From an uncultured Eubacteriales bacterium (GTDB lineage: Bacteria > Bacillota > Clostridia > UBA1381 > UMGS1253), in NCBI GenBank assembly GCA_902492065.1, contig CABUKE010000008.1:1-64000 (forward strand): a stretch of 64,000 bases of DNA, read 5' to 3'. The stretch's first letter is position 1. Each line of letters begins with the position of its first letter. The notes below the pieces were generated by a model. It worked only from the letters and a program-made list of their open reading frames with translations. It was not told where the DNA came from and searched no databases. The translations under genes and the position numbers were made by a program. Positions 24,939 to 32,957 of this stretch are shown piece by piece.

Positions 24939-25997
24939 ATGCTTACCTGTGAGGAAGTAAAAAATTTATTATCGGCCTATTATGACGGCGAGCTTGGCGT
25001 GGCTGCGCAGCAGCAGGTAGCGGAGCATCTTGCTTCATGCGAATCGTGCAGGGAGGAGCTGAAACAGCTAAAGTCGCTTAGTGCGGCGTTTGATACGCTG
25101 GCGTTTCCGGAGGCGGACAAGGCATTCCGGAGCAGTTTGCACGAGCGGCTGGAGGCAGAGGCGAGAAAAAATAAGACGTTCCGTTGGAGCACGATGTGGA
25201 AGGATATGCGCACCTATGCGACGGTTGCGGCGTGTCTTGTACTTACGATTGGAATTTATGCGGCGGTGGACAATCATTCGGTACAGCCGCCGGTTACGGG
25301 GCCGGTTTCTTCTCCGATGGCAGAAGGACCGACGGCCTCTGCGGATGCTGATTTTATACCGGCAGAACCGGATAAGGCGTCTGCCGGCCGGCCGGATGGC
25401 GGCGATGCAGCGCTTGCACAACAGACTCCGCCCGGCAGTTCTGCTGTACCCAAAACGGCGAAGGGTGGTACGGATACAACAGTAGGGCGGCAGCCGAATC
25501 AGGAACCGGCTGTGACGACGGCTCCGGATACAGGATATGTAACGGAACCTGTTCCCACTGTTTCTCCTGAACAGACGCCAACTCCGTATACAGATGAGCC
25601 GCATAACACTGTAAAGGAGATACCGACGGAAACGAACGCGCCGAGTGGCGGCAATGGCCAGCAGCCTAATGAAAACACAGGCGGCACTGCGCCGACTGCG
25701 ACGGGCGGCGGAGAGAATCCGGATACTTTGACAGTTGACCCAAGGGCGAATGTTACGACAGTTGTAAGCTTTAAACTCCAGGATGCTGCGCTGTACAATC
25801 AGGTTGTGGAGCTTTTGGGCAGCTTTGGCACGGTGACGGAAAGCGAGGGGCAGATTGAGGCAAAGGTGCTCGACTCGAATTTTAAGGCGTGTGTGACAGC
25901 GCTGCGCGCTATGGAAGGCGTACAGGAAACGGGCAGCATCACAAAAGAAGGCGACAGCAGCGGTCACGATTATGTACAGGTAGATACAAAAAATTAG
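24939..25997 (+). CDS. Membrane anti-sigma factor with zf-HC2 domain and extracellular DUF4349-like tail
   Basis: 352 aa. GGAGG abuts the first ATG (24933), so the ATG at 24939 with six-base spacing is the likelier start. The cytoplasmic anti-sigma zinc site is HLASCESC near residue 30. A membrane helix lies at about 88-107 (VAACLVLTIGIYAAV). A Pro/Thr-rich linker of about 150 residues precedes a folded C-terminal domain (VVSFKLQDAALYNQVVELLGSFG). The linker suggests a surface sensor reaching into the wall. It is paired with the sigma factor ending at 24893. Confidence 0.88.
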   Translation: MLTCEEVKNLLSAYYDGELGVAAQQQVAEHLASCESCREELKQLKSLSAAFDTLAFPEADKAFRSSLHERLEAEARKNKTFRWSTMWKDMRTYATVAACLVLTIGIYAAVDNHSVQPPVTGPVSSPMAEGPTASADADFIPAEPDKASAGRPDGGDAALAQQTPPGSSAVPKTAKGGTDTTVGRQPNQEPAVTTAPDTGYVTEPVPTVSPEQTPTPYTDEPHNTVKEIPTETNAPSGGNGQQPNENTGGTAPTATGGGENPDTLTVDPRANVTTVVSFKLQDAALYNQVVELLGSFGTVTESEGQIEAKVLDSNFKACVTALRAMEGVQETGSITKEGDSSGHDYVQVDTKN

Positions 25998-26017
25998 CGG
26001 GCATACCCGCTTTTTTT
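25995..26017 (+). terminator. Terminator after the anti-sigma gene
   Basis: AGCGGGCATACCCGCT is followed by TTTTTTG; the stem begins at the stop codon. Confidence 0.8.
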
Positions 26018-26099
26018 GTGCCATAAACCCGGATGGATTTGCATATATATAAACTGCGCCAAAAAGGGCGTAGGAGCAAATCGATACGGAGGGGTCAGT

Positions 26100-26942
26100 A
26101 TGAAACGATATTGCGCAGGGATTGTCGCATGTTTTTTGCTTATTTCGTGCTTGACAGGCTGTAAGGGGGAGCCAGAGCCGGAAAATGCGTCTTCAGTCAG
26201 TCTGGAAACACAGGCGCCGGAGCCGACGCTGCACCCGGCGGAAATCTATTCCCAGTTAAGCAATGACAAGATTGCCTGGGGACTGAAAAAGGTGAAAGGT
26301 GAAAAGCCGGAGGTACCGGAGTCCATTACAAAAACGCTTGATGAATTTGATGGGGTGTACTTGTCAAAAAGCGGCGGAAAAACATTATATCTGACGTTTG
26401 ACGAAGGGTATGAGAACGGCTACAGCGGCCAAATTCTCGACGTACTGAAGAAAACACAGACGCCGGCGGCGTTTTTTATTACGGGGGATTATCTCGAAAA
26501 TGAGGCGGAACTGGTCAAGCGTATGGTGGACGAGGGACATATCGTCGGCAACCATACACAGAATCACCCCTCCATGCCGGAAGTACCTGATGTGACGACA
26601 CTTGCAAAGGAGATTACCGACTTGGACGACCAGTTTTTTGCGCTGACGGGACAGCATATGCGCTATCTGCGTCCGCCGAAGGGCGAATTCAGCGAAAAGA
26701 CACTCGCGGTCAGCAAGGATTTGGGTTATAAGAGCGTATTTTGGAGCTTTGCATATGCGGATTGGGAAAAGGATAAGGTCAACGGCGCGCAGTACGCCTA
26801 CGACCACGTGATGCCATACTTGCACGACGGAGCGATTCTTCTCCTGCACGCGGTATCGAAGGACAACGCCGACGCGCTGGAGCAGATCATTACTGACGCG
26901 AAAGCGGCGGGTTATACGTTCAAGAGTCTGGACGAACTGTAA
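26100..26942 (+). CDS. pdaA: Polysaccharide deacetylase lipoprotein (PdaA-like)
   Basis: 280 aa from the ATG at 26100 (GGAGGGG upstream). A lipobox (LISCLTGCKG) ends the signal peptide. The NodB domain has TLYLTFDEGYENGYSGQILDVLKK (TFDxGYENG is typical of the PdaA delta-lactam group), the metal triad His pair in GNHTQNHPSM and FITGDYLE, and a catalytic His in LLHAVS. In Bacillus PdaA de-N-acetylates muramic acid in spore cortex. The TFDEGYE motif carries Glu where many homologues have Asp or Asn. Confidence 0.88.
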   Translation: MKRYCAGIVACFLLISCLTGCKGEPEPENASSVSLETQAPEPTLHPAEIYSQLSNDKIAWGLKKVKGEKPEVPESITKTLDEFDGVYLSKSGGKTLYLTFDEGYENGYSGQILDVLKKTQTPAAFFITGDYLENEAELVKRMVDEGHIVGNHTQNHPSMPEVPDVTTLAKEITDLDDQFFALTGQHMRYLRPPKGEFSEKTLAVSKDLGYKSVFWSFAYADWEKDKVNGAQYAYDHVMPYLHDGAILLLHAVSKDNADALEQIITDAKAAGYTFKSLDEL

Positions 26943-26950
26943 TGGAAATA

Positions 26951-26982
26951 TAAAAAAGGCAGGCGGCCGCCTGCCTTTTTTA
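26951..26982. terminator. Bidirectional terminator
   Basis: AAAAGGCAGGCGGCCGCCTGCCTTTT is a perfect self-complementary stem with U-tracts in both directions, between pdaA and the minus-strand fprA gene. Confidence 0.88.
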
Positions 26983-26992
26983 TGAAATGAAA

Positions 26993-28183
26993 TTAAACCT
27001 GTGCGAAAAACTCGCGCACATAGGCTTCAAAATCCTGCATATCCTTGTCCGAAGGTTTGAAGTTTACGCGGAAGCCGTCGCCGTATACATTGAACTTCAA
27101 TCCTTCCAGACGCGTTTTCAGCGCACCGACTGCCTCGCCGCTCCAGCCGTAGGAGCCGAATACGAGCGCGTTCTTTTTCATGCAGTTGACCGCGTCAATG
27201 GAGCTTATCGTATCCCACACGGGCTTTAATGCGTCGCGGTTGATTGTCGGGGAGCCAAAGAGCAGAATGTCGCTTTCATTCGCAAGTGCGACGCTTTCTG
27301 CCGCGTCCTGCTTGATGATGTCGCGGATTTGTACGTCAAACCCCAGCTCTGATGCGATGTCGTAAGCCTTATGTGCCAGCTCACGCGTGTAACCGTATGC
27401 CGAAACATACAGGATTGCCACACTTTTTTTCTCTTTTTTGGCTAGTGTCGACCACGCCTTATACTTGCCAATCACATCGTCCATGGTCGCTTTCGTCAGC
27501 ACGGGGCCGTGGCTTGTGCAGATGAAGTCTTTCTCCAACCCTTCTATCTTGTCAATGCCGGCAAGTACATGTGGCTTAAACGGCGAAAAGATTGCCGTAT
27601 AATAGTAGAGGAACGCGTCGTCATACGCTTCCTTGTCGGCTACAAGAGAATCAAACATGCGCGGCTCGCAGTAGTGGCAGCCGAACATATCGCACGAGAA
27701 CAGGACCTTGTCCTCCGGCAGATACGTAAACATCGAGTCAGGCCAATGCAAAAACGGCGAGGGAATAAACTCGAGCGTCTTCCCGCCTAAGTCAAGTTTG
27801 TCGCCCTGTTTGACGATTTTTGCCTTGATTTCTCGGTTTGCAATTGCGCTGACATATTTCATACCCGCGGCGGTTGCAATAACCTCAATATTCGGGTTCA
27901 GCGCAAGCAGACGCTCCACACTTCCGGTATGGTCCGGTTCGGTATGGTTCAAAATCAAATAGTCAATCTTCGATACATCGGTAAGAGCAGCAATATTCTC
28001 GATGTATTCATCAAAATACTTTGCATGGACGGTTTCAACGAGCACGCTCTTTTCCCCGCCCTGTACAAAATAGGCGTTGTAGGTCGTGCCGTATTTGGTT
28101 TCCATGATAATATCAAATACGCGCAGCGACGGATTTAATACCCCGATGGAATATACCCCATCGGTAATTTTGCAAACGGACAT
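26993..28183 (-). CDS. fprA: Flavodiiron protein (A-type flavoprotein)
   Basis: 396 aa from the ATG at 28183; the ATG at 28189 touches the AGGAGGG ribosome site. The metallo-beta-lactamase-like diiron domain carries HTEPDH (H80, E82, D84, H85), LHWPDS and SCDMFGCHY. The C-terminal flavodoxin domain starts at about 255 (VAILYVSAYGYTRELAHKAYDI). Such proteins reduce O2 to water or NO to N2O. The usual electron donor, rubredoxin, is encoded just upstream on the same strand. Confidence 0.95.
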   Translation of the reverse strand: MSVCKITDGVYSIGVLNPSLRVFDIIMETKYGTTYNAYFVQGGEKSVLVETVHAKYFDEYIENIAALTDVSKIDYLILNHTEPDHTGSVERLLALNPNIEVIATAAGMKYVSAIANREIKAKIVKQGDKLDLGGKTLEFIPSPFLHWPDSMFTYLPEDKVLFSCDMFGCHYCEPRMFDSLVADKEAYDDAFLYYYTAIFSPFKPHVLAGIDKIEGLEKDFICTSHGPVLTKATMDDVIGKYKAWSTLAKKEKKSVAILYVSAYGYTRELAHKAYDIASELGFDVQIRDIIKQDAAESVALANESDILLFGSPTINRDALKPVWDTISSIDAVNCMKKNALVFGSYGWSGEAVGALKTRLEGLKFNVYGDGFRVNFKPSDKDMQDFEAYVREFFAQV

Positions 28184-28284
28184 AATCATCCCTCCTGTGT
28201 GTAGTAATTTTACAATCTATGAAAAACGGCTATGCCGTTTATTTGCTGGCAGGGGCAACGGCACAGCCGAAGCCCCTGTAGGGG

Positions 28285-28443
28285 TCATACCTGTTCAAAC
28301 GCGTCTTTCCCAAGACCGCATACTGGGCATACCCAATCGTCCGGAATGTCCTCAAACGCCGTGCCCGGCGCAATCCCGCCGTCCGGGTCACCGATTTCCG
28401 GGTCGTACACGTAACCGCATGCGCTGCACTCATACTTCTGCAT
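28285..28443 (-). CDS. Rubredoxin
   Basis: 52 aa from ATG at 28443 with GGAGGAG upstream and a TGA at 28287-28285. The four iron ligands are in C6-S-A-C9-G and C39-P-V-C42-G. The central GYVYDPEIGDPDGGIAPGT and FEDIPDDWVCPVCG are diagnostic. It should pass electrons from NADH:rubredoxin oxidoreductase to the adjacent flavodiiron protein. Confidence 0.97.
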   Translation of the reverse strand: MQKYECSACGYVYDPEIGDPDGGIAPGTAFEDIPDDWVCPVCGLGKDAFEQV

Positions 28444-28476
28444 GGCAACTCCTCCTTTGCATTATAATTTTGGCAA

Positions 28477-28505
28477 AACAAGCCAACAGGCTTGTTCCTA
28501 TTATA
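28477..28505 (-). promoter_or_regulatory. Extended -10 promoter and palindromic operator of rubredoxin-fprA
   Basis: On the minus strand TGGTATAAT (TATAAT at 28505-28500) is an extended -10 box. Directly after it comes the inverted repeat AACAAGCC-TGTT-GGCTTGTT (28496-28477), at the expected transcription start. Position suggests a repressor site or a short 5' hairpin sensing redox or NO; the binding protein is unknown. Confidence 0.5.
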
Positions 28506-28613
28506 CCACAGAAATCAAAAAAGAAAACCCTGCAATGAAAATTTTGGCGGGAAATCCGGTTTTGTGACGGGGATTGCGCCTTTACAAATCGTAAATTTTG
28601 TGCTATGATATAC

Positions 28614-28641
28614 TTGATTTGGTATAGAATTTGGTTATAAT
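28614..28641 (+). promoter_or_regulatory. Promoter of the OLE RNA-oapA-dxs-tlyA transcript
   Basis: TTGATT (28614-28619), 16 bases, TATAAT (28636-28641). Start expected at about 28648, right at the first bases of the structured RNA. Confidence 0.65.
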
Positions 28642-28645
28642 AGAT

Positions 28646-29310
28646 GGGAATACGGTACCTGGGTAAGTGGTATATAAAATACGGTGGCGCAGTATTCTAG
28701 TCAGCTCGGTCTATTCCCAAGACGGGCCTAAAAATCCGTTAAAGGGCATATCGATGAAGTTTCTGGTGCTTGCTTGGAACGCCCAGTTCGGGGCTGGTGC
28801 TGGAAGTTAAGGCTTAGGGGCGGTCCGCAACGGCATGCGGGCACCGAACCCCTTTGCCGCGGAGACCCATGCTTGTGGCTGCCAATGGGTTACGGCACAA
28901 GCCGTACCTAAGTGGTTACGACATGGGGTAGAACCTGCATGACGGTGCTTTGGCGCTGGGTGTAGCGTAGCCTGCCTTGCGTGGAGAGGGCTGGGATAAC
29001 GGACAAACCGGCACGGGTCGGCCAACCTGTGTCGGTCATCGCTGTTTGAAACCCTGTCTGCAAAAGAGGCCAAGAATAGATTTGACTGCCGAGGAAACCT
29101 CCTAGACTGTTGCTTTGCTGGTTTGCAAGGGATTGAAATGCGGACTAAGTGGCAATCAGGTCATAAATACGGCAACGTATTTGTAGGACGCTTGAAAGGG
29201 AAACCGCCGCTTTGGCGACGGAGCGGCAGCGTCCTGGGAAAGCCTACCTGACCTCAAGCCGCAAAATTTACTTTGCAGGTTGCCACCGTAGTTTATATGC
29301 CACTTACTGT
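28646..29310 (+). ncRNA. ole: OLE (ornate, large, extremophilic) RNA
   Basis: About 660 bases with no supported ORF but heavy predicted structure. The two ends pair: GGTAAGTGGTATATAAA (28662-28678) with TTTATATGCCACTTACT (29292-29308), 17 bp with two G-U pairs, closing the whole molecule. Further stems include GCTTGTG/CACAAGC (28871-28877/28896-28902), AAATACG-GCAA-CGTATTT (29165-29182), AGGACGCT/AGCGTCCT (29185-29192/29228-29235) and TCAGGT/ACCTGA around them. OLE RNAs in Firmicutes are about 600-700 nt, precede oapA, and sit next to isoprenoid genes such as dxs and tlyA. All three follow here in order. OLE forms a membrane ribonucleoprotein with OapA linked to cold, alcohol and Mg2+ stress. 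The identification rests on context, size and structure, not on a covariance search. Exact ends are approximate. Confidence 0.87.
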
Positions 29311-29352
29311 TTTATTTCCGTCGGATAACATGGATTTGGAGTTGAATATTGT

Positions 29353-29943
29353 TTGGGAAGACAAAAGGGACTTTTGAAGGTCAAAGGTTCGGGACAGAAT
29401 ATCAAGGTCAGCCACAAGTGGACGGTAAGCGTAACGGTAATGGCGTTTGTGCTTACTGTGCTGATAAGCGCGGTTACATCAGGTGCGGAGGGGCTGGGGC
29501 TTGTGCCTGCTGCTGCCGTGCTGCTGCTGATTATCCTGCTGGGCATTGGTTTTGACATTGTCGGCGTCGCGGTTTCGACTGCAAGTGAGGAGCCGTTCCA
29601 CGCCATGGCGGCAAAGAAGATTCCCGGTGCAAAGGAAAGCGTCCGCATTATCCGCAGCGCGCAGCAGATTGCCAGCATGTGTAACGATGTAATCGGCGAT
29701 ATTGCCGGCATTATCAGCGGCGCCATGACCGCGGCAATTGTGGTGAGCATTGTCGCGCTTACAGGATGGGGCACAACATTTTGGGATTTGCTTTTAGCAG
29801 GCGCTGTCGCGGCTTTGATGATAGGGGGAAAAGCGGCTGGAAAGGGCCTTGCTATGAAAAGCAACAACACGATTGTTTTTCTGATTGGGCGGCTTGTGTA
29901 TGGCTTGAAACGCCCATTTATGAAACGCGGCAGAAAACGATAG
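29353..29943 (+). CDS. oapA: OLE-associated membrane protein OapA
   Basis: 196 aa from TTG at 29353 (GGAG 12 bases upstream); no ATG is available in this frame. A basic N-terminus (KGLLKVKGSGQNIKVSHK) is followed by four membrane helices at about 24-42, 50-76, 113-137 and 143-160. The tail is basic (RLVYGLKRPFMKRGRKR). A DxxxD motif (DVIGD, 112-116) lies at the start of helix 3, as recalled for OapA. The segment ASEEPFHAMAAKKIPGAKES resembles DUF21/CNNM Mg2+ transporter cores. In B. halodurans OapA binds OLE RNA and anchors it at the membrane. Its place between the RNA and dxs fits exactly. Confidence 0.87.
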   Translation: MGRQKGLLKVKGSGQNIKVSHKWTVSVTVMAFVLTVLISAVTSGAEGLGLVPAAAVLLLIILLGIGFDIVGVAVSTASEEPFHAMAAKKIPGAKESVRIIRSAQQIASMCNDVIGDIAGIISGAMTAAIVVSIVALTGWGTTFWDLLLAGAVAALMIGGKAAGKGLAMKSNNTIVFLIGRLVYGLKRPFMKRGRKR

Positions 29944-30001
29944 CAGCCGCTTGTATTACCGCTTTTAGCGGGAGAAGAATGAGAAACAGGTGTAATGGGA
30001 T

Positions 30002-31897
30002 ATGAAAAAAGGCTTGGAACAGATAGAGTCGCCGGCAGACCTGAAAAAAATGAAGCGGAAGGAACTCGACGCGCTTGCAGCGCAGATTCGCCAGTTTCTG
30101 ATTGAATCCGTGTCCAAAACCGGCGGGCACCTTGCATCGAACCTGGGAGTGGTGGAGCTGACAATTGCGCTGCACCGTGTTTTTGACCTGCCGGGGGATA
30201 AAATTGTATTTGATGTGGGACACCAGTCCTATGTACATAAAATTCTGACCGGGCGTATGGGACAGTTTTCCACGCTGCGGCAGGAGGGCGGGCTGTCCGG
30301 CTTTCCTAAGACGAGCGAAAGCGAGTACGACGCGTTTAACACTGGGCATAGTTCGACGTCGATTTCTGCGGCGCTGGGGTTGGCGCGTGCCCGCGATCTG
30401 AAGGGGCAGACGCACAAGGTTATCGCACTCATCGGCGACGGCGCCCTCACGGGCGGGCTGGCTTATGAGGCAATAAACGATGCAGGCCATGCGGAAAACG
30501 ATTTGATTGTTGTGCTCAATGACAACGAAATGAGCATCAGCAAAAATGTGGGCGGAATCAGCGAGTATTTGTCGCGGCTTCGGACGCGGCCATCGTATTT
30601 TAAGCTGAAGTCGGCGACCGAAACGGTGCTGGATAAGCTGCCGTTCGGCGAGTCGATTGTGGACTTTCTCCGCCGCATCAAGGATGGACTCAAGCAGACG
30701 TTTATGCAGCAGAATATTTTTGAGGATTTGGGCTTTACCTACCTCGGGCCGGTGGACGGACACGATATTGGACGCATGGAGAAAATGCTCGAGCATGCCA
30801 AGAACACAAAGGGGCCTGTCCTGGTACATGTCTGTACGAAAAAGGGGCACGGGTATCGGCCTGCGGAGGCGAAGCCGCAGACCTTTCACGGGATTTCCAA
30901 GTTTGATATTGCGTCGGGCGAGGTAATACGCGACAAGGTCACGGCGGATTATTCGGCGATTTTCGGGCGGCATCTTATGCGGCTGGCGAAAGACAATGAA
31001 AAAATAGTAGCGATTAGTCCGGCGATGGCGTCCGGGAGCGGGCTTCTGTCGTTTGCACGCAGCTTTCCGAAGCGGTTTTTCGACGTTGGCATTTGTGAAG
31101 CGCATGCGGTAACAAGCGCGGCGGGACTTGCAATCAGCGGATTTATCCCGGTGGTGGCGATTTATTCGTCGTTTTTACAGCGCGCCTACGACCAGATAAT
31201 CCACGATGTGGCGCTGCAAAACCTGCACGTTGTGTTCTGCATTGACCGCGCCGGCGTTGTCGGCGACGACGGCGAGACGCACCAGGGCGTGTTTGATATC
31301 GCATTTATGAGCGAGATTCCAAATATGGCAGTGCTTGCGCCGGCGAGCTTTTACGAGCTGGAGCATATGCTCAAATACGCGGTACTGAAGCATAAAGGGC
31401 CAATCTGTATCCGGTACCCGCGCGGGCGCGAGCAGTACAAAGGCACGCAGGTGAAGTTTGTGTTTGGAAAAAGCGAGCTTGTCAGCGAGGGCGGCGACGT
31501 GACGGTGGTGGCGGTCGGTAATCTGGTGCGCTATGCGGCGCAGGCCGCGCAGGAGCTTCTCCGGCGGGGGATTTTTGCCGAGGTGATCAACGTTCGCACG
31601 GTCGTTCCGCTCGATAAGGAAACGATTCTGCGCTCTGCGCGCAAGACGGGCGATGTGCTCGTGCTTGAGGATGGCGTAGCGCACGGCGGCGTGGGCGACA
31701 TGGTGGCACGCCTGCTTGCAGAAAATGGCGTCACGGCGAATTTTGAGGGTCGTGGTTATGATGAATTTGTCGCGCAGGCGAAGGTAGCGCGTATCCACGA
31801 AAAATATGGGCTTGACACGGCGGCGATTTGCAGATGGGCTGTGCAGGCCACGGAGAAAAAGCGGGGGTATCAACTTGGCAAAAAAGCGCAGAGCTGA
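30002..31897 (+). CDS. dxs: 1-deoxy-D-xylulose-5-phosphate synthase
   Basis: 631 aa, full length. TPP/Mg2+ motif GDGALTGGLAYEAINDAG (about 145-162, ending in NDNEMSI), GHQSYVHKILTGR near 73, FDVGICEAHAVTSAAGLA and a C-terminal transketolase domain. It condenses pyruvate with glyceraldehyde-3-phosphate in the first step of the MEP isoprenoid pathway. It follows oapA by 58 bases and its 3' end overlaps tlyA by 23 bases, so all are likely one transcript. Confidence 0.97.
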   Translation: MKKGLEQIESPADLKKMKRKELDALAAQIRQFLIESVSKTGGHLASNLGVVELTIALHRVFDLPGDKIVFDVGHQSYVHKILTGRMGQFSTLRQEGGLSGFPKTSESEYDAFNTGHSSTSISAALGLARARDLKGQTHKVIALIGDGALTGGLAYEAINDAGHAENDLIVVLNDNEMSISKNVGGISEYLSRLRTRPSYFKLKSATETVLDKLPFGESIVDFLRRIKDGLKQTFMQQNIFEDLGFTYLGPVDGHDIGRMEKMLEHAKNTKGPVLVHVCTKKGHGYRPAEAKPQTFHGISKFDIASGEVIRDKVTADYSAIFGRHLMRLAKDNEKIVAISPAMASGSGLLSFARSFPKRFFDVGICEAHAVTSAAGLAISGFIPVVAIYSSFLQRAYDQIIHDVALQNLHVVFCIDRAGVVGDDGETHQGVFDIAFMSEIPNMAVLAPASFYELEHMLKYAVLKHKGPICIRYPRGREQYKGTQVKFVFGKSELVSEGGDVTVVAVGNLVRYAAQAAQELLRRGIFAEVINVRTVVPLDKETILRSARKTGDVLVLEDGVAHGGVGDMVARLLAENGVTANFEGRGYDEFVAQAKVARIHEKYGLDTAAICRWAVQATEKKRGYQLGKKAQS

Positions 31898-32690
31898 CGA
31901 GATTTTACTGTCCCGCGCGCTGGCAGGCAGCATTGCAGAGGCGCGCGCACTGATTATGGCGGGCGTGGTGTATATCGGCGAGGTGCGCTGTGACACGCCG
32001 GGGCAAATGCTGACAGAGGAAACACATATCGAGGTTCGCGACAAAAACCAGAAATATGTCAGCCGCGGCGGTCTGAAGCTCGAAAAGGCGATTGAAACAT
32101 TTGGCATTGATTTGCACGGCGCAGAGGCGATGGACATTGGCGCATCGACGGGCGGCTTTACGGATTGTATGCTGCAAAACGGCGCGGCAAAGGTGTACAG
32201 CGTCGACGTGGGCTACGGCCAGCTCGCATGGAAGCTGCGGAGCGATACGCGCGTGGTAAATATGGAGCGGACAAACATCCGCTTTGTGGAGAGAGAGCAG
32301 CTTACCGGCCCGCTCGACTTCGTTTCGGTGGATGTGTCGTTTATCTCGCTGAAACTGATTTTGCCCGTCATGCGGCGGCTTATGAAAGAGAGCGGACAGG
32401 CGGCAGTACTGGTCAAGCCGCAGTTTGAGGCCGCGCGGGAGCAGGTCGGCGACAAGGGCGTTGTGACCGACTGGGCCGTGCACCGGGAAGTGATTGAAAA
32501 CTGTATCGGCTATGCGCTGGAAAATGGGTTCGATGTGTGCGGCCTGACGTATTCACCAATCAAAGGGCCGGAGGGCAACATCGAGTATTTGCTGTATCTG
32601 CGGCGCGGAGATGGGCAGCTATCCGTTGCACCGGAGGAGATAGACGCGGTGGTAGAAGCGTCACATGAGGCAGTTTTGGCGCGGCATTGA
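31875..32690 (+). CDS. tlyA: TlyA-family rRNA 2'-O-methyltransferase/hemolysin-like protein
   Basis: 271 aa from TTG at 31875 with GCGGGGGT upstream, inside the end of dxs. N-terminal S4 domain (AKKRRADEILLSRALAGSIAEARALIMAGVVYIGE) and FtsJ-type methyltransferase with SAM motif MDIGASTGGFTDCMLQNGA. Further motifs are SVDVGYGQLAWKLR and VDVSFISLKLILP. TlyA methylates 16S and/or 23S rRNA cytidines in mycobacteria. The S4-plus-methyltransferase pairing and dxs linkage are typical of yqxC/tlyA in Firmicutes. Confidence 0.93.
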   Translation: MAKKRRADEILLSRALAGSIAEARALIMAGVVYIGEVRCDTPGQMLTEETHIEVRDKNQKYVSRGGLKLEKAIETFGIDLHGAEAMDIGASTGGFTDCMLQNGAAKVYSVDVGYGQLAWKLRSDTRVVNMERTNIRFVEREQLTGPLDFVSVDVSFISLKLILPVMRRLMKESGQAAVLVKPQFEAAREQVGDKGVVTDWAVHREVIENCIGYALENGFDVCGLTYSPIKGPEGNIEYLLYLRRGDGQLSVAPEEIDAVVEASHEAVLARH

Positions 32691-32707
32691 TGCGCAGAGG
32701 ATGAGTG

Positions 32708-32926
32708 GTGGAAGCTATGTATGCAAAGGATATTGAGCCGAAGTGCGCGCTGTGTCAACATGGGGAGCCGATTCCAGACACATTGGATATGCTGTGTGAA
32801 AAGTATGGCGTTGTGCCGTACAATCATTCCTGTAAAAAATTTAAATACGATATTTTCAAAAAGAAAGTGCGCCGCCGCGCGCCGGTCGACACCGGCTACA
32901 GTGCGGAGGACTTTTCGATTGATTAA
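32708..32926 (+). CDS. Small cysteine-containing protein of unknown function
   Basis: About 72 aa; GTG at 32708 is preferred because AGAGG lies seven bases upstream, with GTG 32705 and ATG 32717 as alternatives. Cysteines occur as KCALCQHGEP near the N-terminus, one in DMLCEKYG and one in NHSCKKFKYD, a possible zinc site. The C-terminus is basic (KKKVRRRAPVD). It ends the dxs-tlyA transcript. Not recognised; a zinc-ribbon-like partner protein is one reading. Confidence 0.7.
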   Translation: MEAMYAKDIEPKCALCQHGEPIPDTLDMLCEKYGVVPYNHSCKKFKYDIFKKKVRRRAPVDTGYSAEDFSID

Positions 32927-32928
32927 AA

Positions 32929-32957
32929 TAAAAGCAGACCCATTTAGGTCTGCTTTT
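32929..32957. terminator. Bidirectional terminator
   Basis: AAAAGCAGACC-CATTTA-GGTCTGCTTTT, ending the OLE-oapA-dxs-tlyA transcript and serving the minus-strand tcdA gene. Confidence 0.88.

Noticed and set aside
28807..29073. Minus-strand open frame of 88 aa inside the non-coding region
   Set aside because: It lies wholly within the structured OLE RNA, has no ribosome site and reads as low-complexity Arg/His/Pro sequence.
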